This document shows positions 1-8,320 of a stretch of 32,857 bases of DNA, piece after piece. Below the pieces are notes generated by a model. It saw only the letters and a list, made by a program, of their open reading frames with translations. It ran no database searches and had not been told where the DNA came from. Position 1 is the stretch's first letter. Each line of letters opens with the position of its first letter. This DNA comes from Cesiribacter andamanensis AMV16 (GTDB lineage Bacteria; Bacteroidota; Bacteroidia; Cytophagales; Cyclobacteriaceae). The stretch spans positions 1 through 32,857 of the forward strand of contig NZ_AODQ01000042.1 of the NCBI RefSeq assembly GCF_000348925.1. Reading direction: 5' to 3'. A program made the position numbers and the translations under genes.

Positions 1-472
1 AGCTCAATACCAGTAAGATAGCTAAAAAGATGGATAGTACAGGTACCTCAAAATCAAAGCTCTCACCGCCTGTATTAATGTGTACGATCAGCAGATAGCC
101 AATGGTGCCCAGGTAAAGCCCCAACACAAGCTGGTGACGCTTGGTACTGATCAGGCCAGGTAAAACCCTTGGCGTATAGTTGTTGCTGGCTACCGTCAGC
201 ACCACCATCACCATGGAAAAACTAAAGACCATCAGTGAAAACATGCCCCCTGTGAGGGAGGATAGCAGGCTGCGGGCCGTTTCGGGATTGCGGGTGATCA
301 GGTATGGGATATGCTCGGTAAGGTCGTAGCTAAGTCCCCTGGCATCCAGGTACATACTAAACAACCCCAGCGCAAAAATGAGCAGGGCAATCAGTGTTGG
401 AAAAAAGGCAATGCTGGAGGTGACTTTCAGATACAGGGTATAAAGCTGAAATCTTTCCAGTATCCAACGCAT
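1..472 (-). CDS. DUF2254-family predicted membrane protein (partial, C-terminus off the window)
   Basis: The minus strand is open from an ATG at 472 to the left edge, giving 157 residues that begin MRWILERFQLYTLYLK. Hydrophobic segments lie at about residues 20-41, 76-96, 116-132 and 143 onward. The stretch around 71-105 (LLSSLTGGMFSLMVFSFSM... LTVASNNYTPRVLPG) and the following RHQLVLGLYLGTIGY match the pattern I know from DUF2254 membrane proteins, where a Gly/Ser/Thr-rich helix is followed by a conserved ASxxxxPR segment. The function of the family is not known. The gene starts 32 bases after the stop of the msrA gene and could be transcribed with it. No clear Shine-Dalgarno is visible, which is usual in Bacteroidota. 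Confidence 0.75.
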   Translation of the reverse strand, partial: MRWILERFQLYTLYLKVTSSIAFFPTLIALLIFALGLFSMYLDARGLSYDLTEHIPYLITRNPETARSLLSSLTGGMFSLMVFSFSMVMVVLTVASNNYTPRVLPGLISTKRHQLVLGLYLGTIGYLLIVHINTGGESFDFEVPVLSIFLAILLVLS

Positions 473-504
473 AAATCTGGGCATCTGGTGGTGCAGCTAA
501 GGGC

Positions 505-1041
505 TTACATACCCTTTTTTAGTTTATCTGAATAGGCTTTTTTCAGCTTATCTACTTTTGGTTTTACCACAAACAGGCAATACGGCTGTTCCCGATTATC
601 ATTGAAATAATTTTGATGGTAGCGCTCTGCCGGGTAAAATACGGGCAGCGGACTTAACTCAGTCACTACAGGACTCTGCCACGCTCCGGAGGCATTGACA
701 GCATCCATCACCTGCTGCGCTTCCTGTTTTTGTTGCTCAGTATGGTAATAGATTACCGAGCGGTACTGGGTGCCTACATCATTGCCCTGCCGGTTGAGTG
801 TTGTGGGATCATGTGTGGCAAAAAAGGCCGCCAGCAGATCGGTATAGCTGATCACCTCCGGCCGGAAGCTGACCTGTACCACTTCGGCATGTCCGGTAGA
901 ACCACTGCAAACCTGCTGATAGCTTGGGTTCTCAACATGGCCGCCGGCATAGCCACTCACCACTTCGTCTACGCCTTCCAGCCGCTGAAGAACCGCTTCT
1001 ACGCACCAAAAACAGCCTCCTCCCAATGTTGCTTTTTCCAT
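505..1041 (-). CDS. msrA: Peptide methionine sulfoxide reductase A, cytoplasmic copy
   Basis: A 178-residue protein with no signal peptide. The hallmark GCFWC motif is at residues 9-13, so Cys10 is the expected catalytic residue that attacks methionine-S-sulfoxide. Further family signatures are VVSGYAGG, HAEVVQV, ATHDPTTLNRQGNDVGTQYRS and YHQNYF. Length and order fit the single-domain MsrA family; no fused MsrB domain is present. It repairs S-sulfoxides of methionine in proteins using thioredoxin. A second MsrA gene lies directly upstream (68-base gap, same strand), so the two are probably one unit. The ATG at 1041 is chosen because the protein begins directly with the domain. Confidence 0.97.
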   Translation of the reverse strand: MEKATLGGGCFWCVEAVLQRLEGVDEVVSGYAGGHVENPSYQQVCSGSTGHAEVVQVSFRPEVISYTDLLAAFFATHDPTTLNRQGNDVGTQYRSVIYYHTEQQKQEAQQVMDAVNASGAWQSPVVTELSPLPVFYPAERYHQNYFNDNREQPYCLFVVKPKVDKLKKAYSDKLKKGM

Positions 1042-1109
1042 ACTTGTGTTTTTTATCTGTAGGGACCTCTGCCCTGCTTATACGTTACGTGTCCGTATCA
1101 AATAATTAA

Positions 1110-1802
1110 TTAATTCGGCCTGTAGCTCTTTTTTAACAGATGCGGGTATTCCTTCTCAAACTTCCGGACTTTGGGCGCCGATACTGCCTTGATGTAGGGG
1201 TCATCGGGATGCAGCTCGTAATAATCCTGATGATAGGCTTCGGCCCGCCAGAATTTGGTAAGGGGTTCCAACTGAGTAACAATTGCCCGGGGAAAAACCT
1301 TCTGCTCGCTTAGCCTTGCCATATAGGCCCTGGCCAGCTGCTCCTGATAGCGGCTGTTGTAGAGAATGGACGAGCGGTACTGCTTACCTATATCAGGCCC
1401 CTGACGGTTGAGCTGAGTTGGATCATGGCTATGAAAAAACACTTCCAACAAGGTTTCATAGCTTACTTTAGTAGAATCGTAATAGACCAGTACGGCCTCT
1501 GCATAATCGGTAAGTCCGGCACTCACCTTCTTGTAGGTTGGGTTTGGGCTGGTGCCGCCGGCATAGCCGCTCACTACTTCCTGTACCCCCTCTACCCGCT
1601 CAAAAACGGCTTCGGTGCACCAGAAACAGCCACTTGCAAATACGGCGCGGGCTATCCCATCTGCCTGCTGCTGTGCCGGCGCTTTTTGTAAGAGGGCGCT
1701 GCCGGTAGCGCCTCCCTCCTGCCAGAGCCCAATCTGCAGGGCAGCCAGCATGGCAAGCAGGAGATATAAGTTGTTTTTTTTCTTCGGTTTGTAATGGTTC
1801 AT
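1110..1802 (-). CDS. msrA: Peptide methionine sulfoxide reductase A with N-terminal signal or anchor segment
   Basis: A 230-residue MsrA paralogue. The N-terminus is basic (MNHYKPKKKNN) followed by a hydrophobic run at about residues 12-27, so the enzyme is probably exported or anchored in the inner membrane facing the periplasm. The catalytic GCFWC motif is at residues 58-62 (Cys59), followed by EVVSGYAGG, HSHDPTQLNRQGPDIGKQYRSS and YHQDYYE. The C-terminal portion (VRKFEKEYPHLLK) is also typical. The N-terminal extension is about 50 residues longer than in the neighbouring copy. Inferred role: repair of oxidised methionines in envelope proteins, complementing the cytoplasmic enzyme encoded just downstream. 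No lipobox cysteine is seen. Confidence 0.95.
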   Translation of the reverse strand: MNHYKPKKKNNLYLLLAMLAALQIGLWQEGGATGSALLQKAPAQQQADGIARAVFASGCFWCTEAVFERVEGVQEVVSGYAGGTSPNPTYKKVSAGLTDYAEAVLVYYDSTKVSYETLLEVFFHSHDPTQLNRQGPDIGKQYRSSILYNSRYQEQLARAYMARLSEQKVFPRAIVTQLEPLTKFWRAEAYHQDYYELHPDDPYIKAVSAPKVRKFEKEYPHLLKKSYRPN

Positions 1803-1883
1803 ATATGTTTTAACTAAACTAAGGGGTTTAGGGAAGGTTTAGGCAGCACTGGCTGAAGTGCAGAACTACCTGTTATAAAACGA

Positions 1884-1911
1884 AAAAAGCTGCCCTTTTG
1901 GGCAGCTTTTT
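1884..1911 (-). terminator. Rho-independent terminator after the gyrA-TPR unit
   Basis: A perfect 12-bp stem: AAAAAGCTGCCC at 1884-1895 pairs with GGGCAGCTTTTT at 1900-1911 around a TTTT loop. It lies 19 bases past the stop codon at 1931 of the minus-strand TPR gene. The A/T flanks make it symmetrical, so it could act on both strands. Confidence 0.85.
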
Positions 1912-1930
1912 GAGACTTTTTAAGCCTGGA

Positions 1931-3079
1931 TTACTCCATGCTGTCCAGTTGCTTGCTAAGGGCGTCTGCCTTTGCTTTTTCACCGGCACGGTCATAGGTT
2001 ACCATGGTAATTTCCATCAGCGTGCGGTTGTCCGGGTGTAGGCGCAGGGCGTTCTCCACATAGGGCACCGCTTCCTTAAAGTATTCGGTAGCACGCTTGC
2101 GCATTTCAGCGCCCTTCTTGGCTTCTTCCTTGCTAAGGCCCAGGTTGTTGGCTTCTTTTACCAGATCGGCAGCACGGTTGTAATGAATTACAGCCAGGTT
2201 AAAGGCTGAGTTCTTGTGCGTGGGATCTACTTCCAGCGCTTTTTTGTAGGCCGCAATGGCAGCCGCCTGGTCGCCCAGCTCCTCGTTCAGATAGCCCAGG
2301 TTAAAGTGCAGGTCAGGGTTTTTGGGCTCAGCAGAAATAGCCTGCTTCAGCTCGTTTACAGCTTCGGAGGTTTTATCTTCCTTCAGCAGCAGGGCAACTT
2401 CCTGCTTACGGAATTCTACCTCATCCGGGAAAGCTTCTTTGCCGCGCTTGATCACTTCACGGGCTTTGGCATAATCCTGCTTCTGGTCCCGCTCATAGGC
2501 AATCAGGGTATAGAAGATATCCTTATCGGCATAACCGGCATCCAGCAGGTTGTAGAAATACTTGGCACTGCGGTCCCGGTCACCCAGTTGCTGAGCGGCC
2601 ACACCAGCATACAGGCTGGCAGTGGTGTCGGTAGGGATTACCTGCAGGGCTTTGTCAAACTCTACTACGGCTACCTCATAGTTTTGGGCTTCATAGGCCT
2701 TTGCTCCATTATTGATATACACGCCCCACAGGCCATTCAGCGCCTGATCTGAAAGTGCATTGAAGGGAGATGTAGGGTTGGGCTCCAGCTCCTGTGCCTT
2801 GCGGAAGGACTGTGCTGCCTCGGCAATCGCATTTTCTGAAATTGCCTTTACGCTGGCATCTTCAGATGTGGCAATGGCCGCATAGATCTGGCCTCTGGTA
2901 TACCAGGTTTTGGCCTTATCCTTGGTTTTTTCGTCGTTTACGGCCGCATCAATCTGCTCTTTAGCCTCAGAAAGTTTGTTCTGCTTTAAGAGCTGCTCTG
3001 CTTTATTGACCGCTTTGTTCTGAGCAAAGGCGGTTGCCATGCCCAGCATCATACAAATGATCAGAAGTGACTTTTTCAT
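1931..3079 (-). CDS. Exported tetratricopeptide-repeat (TPR) protein
   Basis: A 382-residue protein when started at ATG 3079, which gives a clean signal peptide (MKKSLLIICMMLGMATAFAQ). An in-frame start at 3157 exists but would overlap the end of gyrA and add 26 residues before the signal peptide, so I reject it. The mature part contains repeated helix pairs of TPR type: a clear repeat is NPDLHFNLGYLNEELGDQAA followed by AIAAYKKALEVDPTH, and others start at YEAQNYEVAVVEFDKAL and near the C-terminus. Such proteins act as scaffolds in the periplasm or on the outer membrane; no enzyme domain is seen. It starts 19 bases after the gyrA stop and ends at a strong terminator, so it is probably co-transcribed with gyrA. 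Confidence 0.88.
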   Translation of the reverse strand: MKKSLLIICMMLGMATAFAQNKAVNKAEQLLKQNKLSEAKEQIDAAVNDEKTKDKAKTWYTRGQIYAAIATSEDASVKAISENAIAEAAQSFRKAQELEPNPTSPFNALSDQALNGLWGVYINNGAKAYEAQNYEVAVVEFDKALQVIPTDTTASLYAGVAAQQLGDRDRSAKYFYNLLDAGYADKDIFYTLIAYERDQKQDYAKAREVIKRGKEAFPDEVEFRKQEVALLLKEDKTSEAVNELKQAISAEPKNPDLHFNLGYLNEELGDQAAAIAAYKKALEVDPTHKNSAFNLAVIHYNRAADLVKEANNLGLSKEEAKKGAEMRKRATEYFKEAVPYVENALRLHPDNRTLMEITMVTYDRAGEKAKADALSKQLDSME

Positions 3080-3098
3080 GCTGTTAAAAAAAGATAAT

Positions 3099-5651
3099 TT
3101 ATAGTTCAGTTTCAGTCTCTGCTTCACCGGCAGTATCGGGATTATCCAGATTTTCAATGTCCTGAATTTGCTCTTCCACTATAGTGGCGGCTACCTCCTC
3201 GTCGTCCAGCATCTCAATCTTTTCTACTGATGAAATGCTGTCATTATCGTTGAGGCGAATGAGGCGTACCCCCTGTGTGGCACGGCCCATAATGCGCAGG
3301 TCATCTACCTTCATGCGGATGGTAATGCCGGAGCGGTTAATGATCATGAGCTCATCCGTATCAATAACTTCCTTAATGGCCACAAGTTTACCGGTCTTCT
3401 CGGTGATCTTAAGGGCTTTTACCCCCTTGCCACCCCTGCGGGTGATCCGGTATTCTTCTACAGACGAGCGCTTGCCAAAACCATTCTCGGTTACTACCAG
3501 CAGGCTGGCGTCTTCTCTGGCTACACATACCATGCCAATTACACGATCGCCCCCTTCTTCCATCCAGATACCCCGTACACCGGCAGCGGTACGGCCCATG
3601 GGGCGCACATCGGTTTCGTGGAAATGAATGGCCCGGCCGCTTTCAAGCGCCATCACAATGTGGTTGTCGCCATTGGTCATTTTTACATCCAGCAGGCGGT
3701 CGCCCGGGTTAATGGTAATGGCGTTTACCCCATTCTGACGCGGGCGGCTGTAGGCTTCCAGGGTGGTCTTCTTCACGGTACCATTCTGGGTACACATCAT
3801 GATAAAGTTGTTATTGATGTAGTCCTCATCCTTGAGGGTTTCTACATTCAATACGGCCCGTACGGTATCGCCCGGCTCAATGTTGATGATGTTCTGTACC
3901 GCTCTGCCCTTGGAGTTTTTGCTGCCTTCGGGAATCTCGTATACCTTGATCCAGTACACCTTGCCATTTTCGGTGAAAATAAGCAGGTAGTTGTGGGTGT
4001 TGGCTATAAAGAGGTGCTCGGTGAAATCATCTTCCTTGGTGGCCACCCCACGGGAACCAACCCCTCCCCGCCCCTGTGTGCGGTACTCGGCCAGCTGGGT
4101 GCGCTTCATGTATCCCTGATGCGAAATGGTGATTACCACCTTCTCGTTGGGGATCATGTCTTCCATGGTAAAGTCTTCGGCACTGTGCTCGATCTCGGTG
4201 CGGCGCTTATCGCCATAGCGTTCCTTGATCTGCAGGGTTTCATCCTTGATGATCTGCATGCGCCGCTCTTCCCGGGCCAGGATATCGCGCAGGTCTTCGA
4301 TCAGAGCCATTACCTCGGCATATTCGTTCTGGATCTTTTCGCGCTCCATGCCGGTGAGGCGCTGCAGGCGAAGGTCCAGAATGGCACGTGCCTGAATCTC
4401 CGACAGGCCAAAGCGCTCCATCAGGCCGCCACGGGCCACTTCAGGATCGCGGGAGGAACGGATCAGGGTAATGATCTCATCCAGGTTATCCAGAGCAATG
4501 AGGTAACCCTCCAGGATATGGGCGCGCTTCAGGGCTTCCTGCAGCTCATACTCCGTACGGCGAATCACCACCTCGTGGCGGTGCTCCACAAAGTAGCGGA
4601 TCATGTCCTTGAGGTTGAGCGTTTGCGGCCGGCCTTTAACCAGCGCCACATTGTTTACCCCAAAGGAAGACTGCAGCTGGGTGTATTTGTACAGGTTATT
4701 GAGCACCACATTGGGAATGGCATCCTTTTTCAGGTCATATACCACCCGCAGACCGGTGCGGTCCGACTCGTCCCGTATGGCCGAAATTCCTTCTATTTTC
4801 TTTTCGTTTACCAGCGCAGCGGTTTTCTCCAGCATGCTGGCCTTGTTCACCTGGTAAGGGATCTCAGTAACAATTATCTGCTCCTTGCCGGTTTTGGTCA
4901 CATCAAAATGTGCTTTGGCGCGCATCAGCACCCGGCCTCTGCCCGTCTCAAAAGCCGATTTCACACCACTGTAGCCATAGATGATACCCCCTGTAGGGAA
5001 ATCTGGCGCAGTGATGTGCTGCATGAGCTCGTCAATGGTGATCTCCGGATTATCGATGTAGGCGATTGTTCCATCAGCCACCTCGCTCAGGTTATGCGGG
5101 GGCATGTTGGTGGCCATGCCCACAGCAATACCGGATGAACCGTTTACCAGCAGGTTGGGCAGTTTGCCGGGCAATACGGTGGGCTCTTCCAGCGAGTCGT
5201 CGAAGTTGGGCTGAAAATCAACGGTATTTTTGTTGATGTCGTTCAGCATTTCTTCGGCGATGCGGCGCAGGCGGGCTTCGGTGTAGCGCATGGCAGCGGC
5301 AGAGTCGCCGTCTATAGAGCCAAAGTTACCCTGTCCGTCTACCAGGGGGTAGCGCAGGGACCAGTCCTGGGCCATCCGTACCATGGTCTCGTACACCGAG
5401 GAGTCGCCATGGGGGTGGTACTTACCCAGCACCTCCCCTACAATACGGGCCGATTTCTTATAAGGCTTGTTGTGTGTTACGCCCAGCTCAAGCATGCCGT
5501 AGAGCACGCGGCGGTGTACGGGCTTGAGGCCGTCACGCACATCGGGCAACGCACGGGAAATGATAACCGACATCGAATAATCGATGTAGGCGCCGCGCAT
5601 TTCATCTTCGATATTAATGGGAATGATGTTTTCCCTTGATCCTTCTGCCAT
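3099..5651 (-). CDS. gyrA: DNA gyrase subunit A
   Basis: An 850-residue type IIA topoisomerase A subunit, which together with GyrB introduces negative supercoils. The N-terminus has the winged-helix/breakage-reunion domain with the catalytic tyrosine at Tyr123 ([10 protein letters not shown]). The quinolone-resistance region reads [13 protein letters not shown], with Ser84 and Glu88 at the positions equal to E. coli Ser83 and Asp87, so the sequence looks quinolone-sensitive. The C-terminal beta-pinwheel carries a GyrA box (TRRGGKG, about residues 737-743), which argues for GyrA rather than ParC. The tail is acidic ([12 protein letters not shown]...ETEL). The length is normal. The upstream gap to the next gene is 112 bases. 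Confidence 0.98.
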   Translation of the reverse strand: MAEGSRENIIPINIEDEMRGAYIDYSMSVIISRALPDVRDGLKPVHRRVLYGMLELGVTHNKPYKKSARIVGEVLGKYHPHGDSSVYETMVRMAQDWSLRYPLVDGQGNFGSIDGDSAAAMRYTEARLRRIAEEMLNDINKNTVDFQPNFDDSLEEPTVLPGKLPNLLVNGSSGIAVGMATNMPPHNLSEVADGTIAYIDNPEITIDELMQHITAPDFPTGGIIYGYSGVKSAFETGRGRVLMRAKAHFDVTKTGKEQIIVTEIPYQVNKASMLEKTAALVNEKKIEGISAIRDESDRTGLRVVYDLKKDAIPNVVLNNLYKYTQLQSSFGVNNVALVKGRPQTLNLKDMIRYFVEHRHEVVIRRTEYELQEALKRAHILEGYLIALDNLDEIITLIRSSRDPEVARGGLMERFGLSEIQARAILDLRLQRLTGMEREKIQNEYAEVMALIEDLRDILAREERRMQIIKDETLQIKERYGDKRRTEIEHSAEDFTMEDMIPNEKVVITISHQGYMKRTQLAEYRTQGRGGVGSRGVATKEDDFTEHLFIANTHNYLLIFTENGKVYWIKVYEIPEGSKNSKGRAVQNIINIEPGDTVRAVLNVETLKDEDYINNNFIMMCTQNGTVKKTTLEAYSRPRQNGVNAITINPGDRLLDVKMTNGDNHIVMALESGRAIHFHETDVRPMGRTAAGVRGIWMEEGGDRVIGMVCVAREDASLLVVTENGFGKRSSVEEYRITRRGGKGVKALKITEKTGKLVAIKEVIDTDELMIINRSGITIRMKVDDLRIMGRATQGVRLIRLNDNDSISSVEKIEMLDDEEVAATIVEEQIQDIENLDNPDTAGEAETETEL

Positions 5652-5727
5652 AGATTTTATCTCTGCAAATGCGGTAAATGCCGCAGCAATTTAACGATTT
5701 TTTAACGTAAGGCCGAACTTCCGGAGC

Positions 5728-5746
5728 CTTAAAGTAAAACTTTAAG
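5728..5746 (-). terminator. AT-rich hairpin, possible weak terminator
   Basis: CTTAAAG at 5728-5734 pairs perfectly with CTTTAAG at 5740-5746 around TAAAA. It lies 18 bases downstream of the stop of the minus-strand gene at 5764 and upstream of gyrA. The stem is short and A/T rich and has no long U tract, so terminator function is only a possibility. Confidence 0.35.
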
Positions 5747-5763
5747 CATATAAAGTTGGGGGG

Positions 5764-6846
5764 CTATCTGAACCACAGAAATCCCTGGCGCCGTTTGGGC
5801 CTTTTCTGAAGCTGCTGCTCGGTATCGTCTTTGCGGCGCCGCAGGTTTCGCTGTAGTTCGGGATGGTTCTGGCCATATTTGGGGTTTTGCCAACGGTGCA
5901 GGGGCTGCCCCCTGAATTCCTTGCCATAGTGCACATGCTCAAGCTGTGTCTGGCATCCGTTCATGGGGCAGCGGGGCAAACGGGGGTAATTTATGCTGAT
6001 CCCTGCCTGTAGGTATAACGATGGAACGTTGGTCTTTAGTTCTGGTAAATCACCCGTAGAAGTGGTAAAAGAATGCCACTCCAGCGAGGGCCTGAAGGTG
6101 AAGCGAAAGTACTCTGAATAGTGGCGCTCCATGGTAACGCCCAGATTATAAAACAACCCTTCGTTTACCGCTGCCTGATCAAATTTTGAAAGGAAGTTCT
6201 TTTTGCCCAGCCGGAAATCAACGGTATGATCCCAGTACTGCCAGCGAATGATGCGGGCACCTGCCATGCCATACCAGCGCCAGGCCATGGCTGTTTTAAC
6301 GCTGCTCTGGTATTGCTGGAGCAGTTCGCCGTCATTCTTGAAATCGAGATTATTAATACTGAAGAGCTCAAAACCCAGGCCGCCTCCCAGGCGAAAGCGG
6401 TCGGCCAGCACCACGTGCACATCTAGGGAGAGTGGCAGGCTGTTACCCATTCCGGTCATGCGCAGGGCGGTGGTATCGCCTCTTACCTGCTCATCGGCAT
6501 CGCCGGGTACTACAAGGGGGTTGAAGCGGGGCTGGTTCAGCCAGTGCTGATAGCCAGCCGGGGAGCCATCGGAGAGCAGGTAATGTTGGGTGCCCTGCCG
6601 CACTACCGATCCGGGTATGCGCTGGCGGTAATGGTTCATCCCATAGCCCACGCTCCCGCCCAGGGTAATGCGGTTCAGAATTCCCCGAAAGGGGCTTCTT
6701 TTCACATCTTCGAGCTTGGTCACCTGCGAATCGGGCGATTTCTCCTGCATGCGGCGTTCGCCTTCCTGGGCCTGAAGCCGGGGAGCAGCCGCCAGCAGCA
6801 GCATGGCGATCAAGCAGAAGAACCGTGTCTTATTCCCTACATTCAT
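5764..6846 (-). CDS. Putative outer-membrane barrel-like protein with Cys/His and basic C-terminal tail
   Basis: A 360-residue protein of unknown function. Residues 1-26 form a signal peptide (MNVGNKTRFFCLIAMLLLAAAPRLQAQ). The region from about 58 to 290 is rich in alternating polar/hydrophobic and aromatic strands (ITLGGSVGYGMNHY, FRLGGGLGFELFSI, HYSEYFRFTFRPSLEW, LYLQAGISINYP), which fits an outer-membrane beta-barrel. The last 70 residues are different: a CPMNGC pair (Cys293, Cys298), then QTQLEHVHYGKEFRGQ with two histidines, then a very basic, charged tail (RRRKDD, KRPKRRQ). I believe similar CPxxxC tails occur in other Cytophagales proteins but cannot confirm it here. It stands alone between gyrA and a divergent gene. 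A second frame overlapping 5742-5942 is a shadow. Confidence 0.7.
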   Translation of the reverse strand: MNVGNKTRFFCLIAMLLLAAAPRLQAQEGERRMQEKSPDSQVTKLEDVKRSPFRGILNRITLGGSVGYGMNHYRQRIPGSVVRQGTQHYLLSDGSPAGYQHWLNQPRFNPLVVPGDADEQVRGDTTALRMTGMGNSLPLSLDVHVVLADRFRLGGGLGFELFSINNLDFKNDGELLQQYQSSVKTAMAWRWYGMAGARIIRWQYWDHTVDFRLGKKNFLSKFDQAAVNEGLFYNLGVTMERHYSEYFRFTFRPSLEWHSFTTSTGDLPELKTNVPSLYLQAGISINYPRLPRCPMNGCQTQLEHVHYGKEFRGQPLHRWQNPKYGQNHPELQRNLRRRKDDTEQQLQKRPKRRQGFLWFR

Positions 6847-7116
6847 GTGCCTTGGGGTGGATGCCTACTTTTTTGCGGATACAGGTTTACAGTCTGGTAG
6901 GCCAAAGCACCCGGTTTTAGAACTAACGTTCTGAGCTGGCCATGCGTACATCAAGCAAAAATAATAAAAGCAAGGCATACCCCAATAGCCTAAGGCCCAT
7001 AATCCTTGCCAATGTAAGGCTTTCATCTCCTAAAGCTATCCAGTTTCGCCAAAACACTCCTTTCCATATCAGGTTAAGATGTAAATACAGGAATTAATTT
7101 TTAAACCTTGACATAT

Positions 7117-8274
7117 ATGAAGTTAATCACTAAGAAGGAGTTTGAAACCCTTGCCAATATACGGGAAGATCATTGCGTAAGCATTTATATGCCAACGCAC
7201 CGCAACGGTGAAGCTGTAACCAGTGGCAAAGATGCGCTGAACCTGAAAAATCAGTTGCAAAAGGTAAAACACAGCCTGGAAGAACTGGGCATGAGCGGGG
7301 CACAGGCCCAGGAGTTTCTGGCCCCTGCCCGCAAGTTGCAGGAAGATGGCAATTTCTGGCACCATCAGCTGGATGGGCTGGCCATTTTTCTGTCTAAGGG
7401 GCATTTCAGCTACTACCGGCTGCCCTGCCCGCTGGATGAATTTACCTGTGTGACCACCTCCTTCCACCTGCTGCAGCTGGTACCTCTGCTCAGCGGCGAT
7501 GGTGTCTACTACATCCTGTCCCTAAGCCTGGAAAAAGTGCGCCTCTTTGAAGCTACCCACTATTATGTGAATGAGCTGGAGGTAGACGACCGCATTCAGC
7601 AGGGCATGAAAGAGGTAGAAAAGTACTACGAGTTTGAGCGGGCCATGGAAAACAAAAGTGGCATAAGCTCTTATGTGTCCAATACCAATGGCCAGGGGGA
7701 GCAGCGTCCGCACCGCAAGGACCTCATCGAAGAGTATTTCCGCAATGTAGTGGTAGGCCTGAAGAAGATTGTGCTTACTGACCGCACTCCCATCGTGGTA
7801 GCTGCCGTTGATTACCTGCACCCCATCTTTAAAGATTGCGCCAATGGGCTGAATGTTATGCCAAAAGGTCTTATCGGCAACCCGGATGAAATGAAGGCCA
7901 AAGACCTGCATACCAGAAGCTGGGAAATTGTGGAAAGCCATTTTAACCGGGAAATGCAGAAGAACCGCGATGCCTATGGCGACTGGGCCGGAACCGGCAA
8001 AACCACCTATGCTGTAGACCGCATCCTGCCCGCTGCCTTCAATGGCCGGGTGGATACCCTCTTCATAGCCCGTGGAGAGCACCAGTGGGGCCGTTTTAAT
8101 GAAAAAGACCAGACTGTGGAGGTGCATGAGAAGTTCCAGTATGGCGATGATTGCCTGGTGAGCCGGGCCGCTGCACAAACCATCCTCAACAGCGGAAACG
8201 CCTATGTGGTGGATGGCAGCCATATGCCCGATAACAGGGCCGATTCTAAAATGACCGCCATGCTGCGCTACTAA
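7117..8274 (+). CDS. baeRF family (bacterial eRF1-like) protein, probably baeRF7
   Basis: A 385-residue cytoplasmic protein on the plus strand. The N-terminal LITKKEFETLANIREDHCVSIYMPTHRNG is the pattern I associate with baeRF7, one of the bacterial archaeo-eukaryotic release factor-like families. The middle (GVYYILSLSLEKVRLFEATHYYV) and the C-terminal third (YAVDRILPAAFNGRVDTLFIARGEHQWG, then DCLVSRAAAQTILNSGNAYVV) follow the eRF1 domain 2/3 layout in which a regulatory loop and a V-x-T-L-hydrophobic strand recur. A role in ribosome rescue or stress has been proposed for these families but is unproven. I chose ATG 7117 over an in-frame TTG at 7108. It is divergent from the barrel-like gene, with a 270-base gap in which I see no clear promoter, and it ends at a terminator. 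Confidence 0.8.
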   Translation: MKLITKKEFETLANIREDHCVSIYMPTHRNGEAVTSGKDALNLKNQLQKVKHSLEELGMSGAQAQEFLAPARKLQEDGNFWHHQLDGLAIFLSKGHFSYYRLPCPLDEFTCVTTSFHLLQLVPLLSGDGVYYILSLSLEKVRLFEATHYYVNELEVDDRIQQGMKEVEKYYEFERAMENKSGISSYVSNTNGQGEQRPHRKDLIEEYFRNVVVGLKKIVLTDRTPIVVAAVDYLHPIFKDCANGLNVMPKGLIGNPDEMKAKDLHTRSWEIVESHFNREMQKNRDAYGDWAGTGKTTYAVDRILPAAFNGRVDTLFIARGEHQWGRFNEKDQTVEVHEKFQYGDDCLVSRAAAQTILNSGNAYVVDGSHMPDNRADSKMTAMLRY

Positions 8275-8293
8275 GCATCCGCAACTACCTGAT

Positions 8294-8320
8294 AAGCTGC
8301 TCTGCCCTACAGAGCAGCTT
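8294..8320 (+). terminator. Rho-independent terminator overlapping the end of the convergent receptor gene
   Basis: AAGCTGCTCT at 8294-8303 pairs perfectly with AGAGCAGCTT at 8311-8320 (10 bp, 7-base loop), followed by a T tract to 8324. It lies 19 bases after the plus-strand stop at 8274. Its right arm and T tract encode, on the other strand, the last residues (KKAAL) and stop of the TonB-dependent receptor. The minus strand lacks a U tract here, so it serves the plus-strand gene. Confidence 0.85.

Noticed and set aside
3618-5138. A 506-codon plus-strand open frame.
   Set aside because: It is antisense to gyrA, whose family match is complete; the composition is that of a shadow frame.
3352-5651. 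Possible ParC instead of GyrA.
   Set aside because: The C-terminal domain carries a GyrA box (TRRGGKG), which ParC lacks.
6919-6932. Small palindrome AGAAC-TAAC-GTTCT upstream of the barrel-like gene.
   Set aside because: Five base pairs with no repeat elsewhere in the gap; expected by chance and not near a recognisable promoter.
7978-8010. AGTGKTT in the baeRF7-like protein looks like a Walker A loop.
   Set aside because: The glycine spacing does not fit GxxxxGKT, there is no Walker B, and the segment aligns with the eRF1-like domain 3 region.
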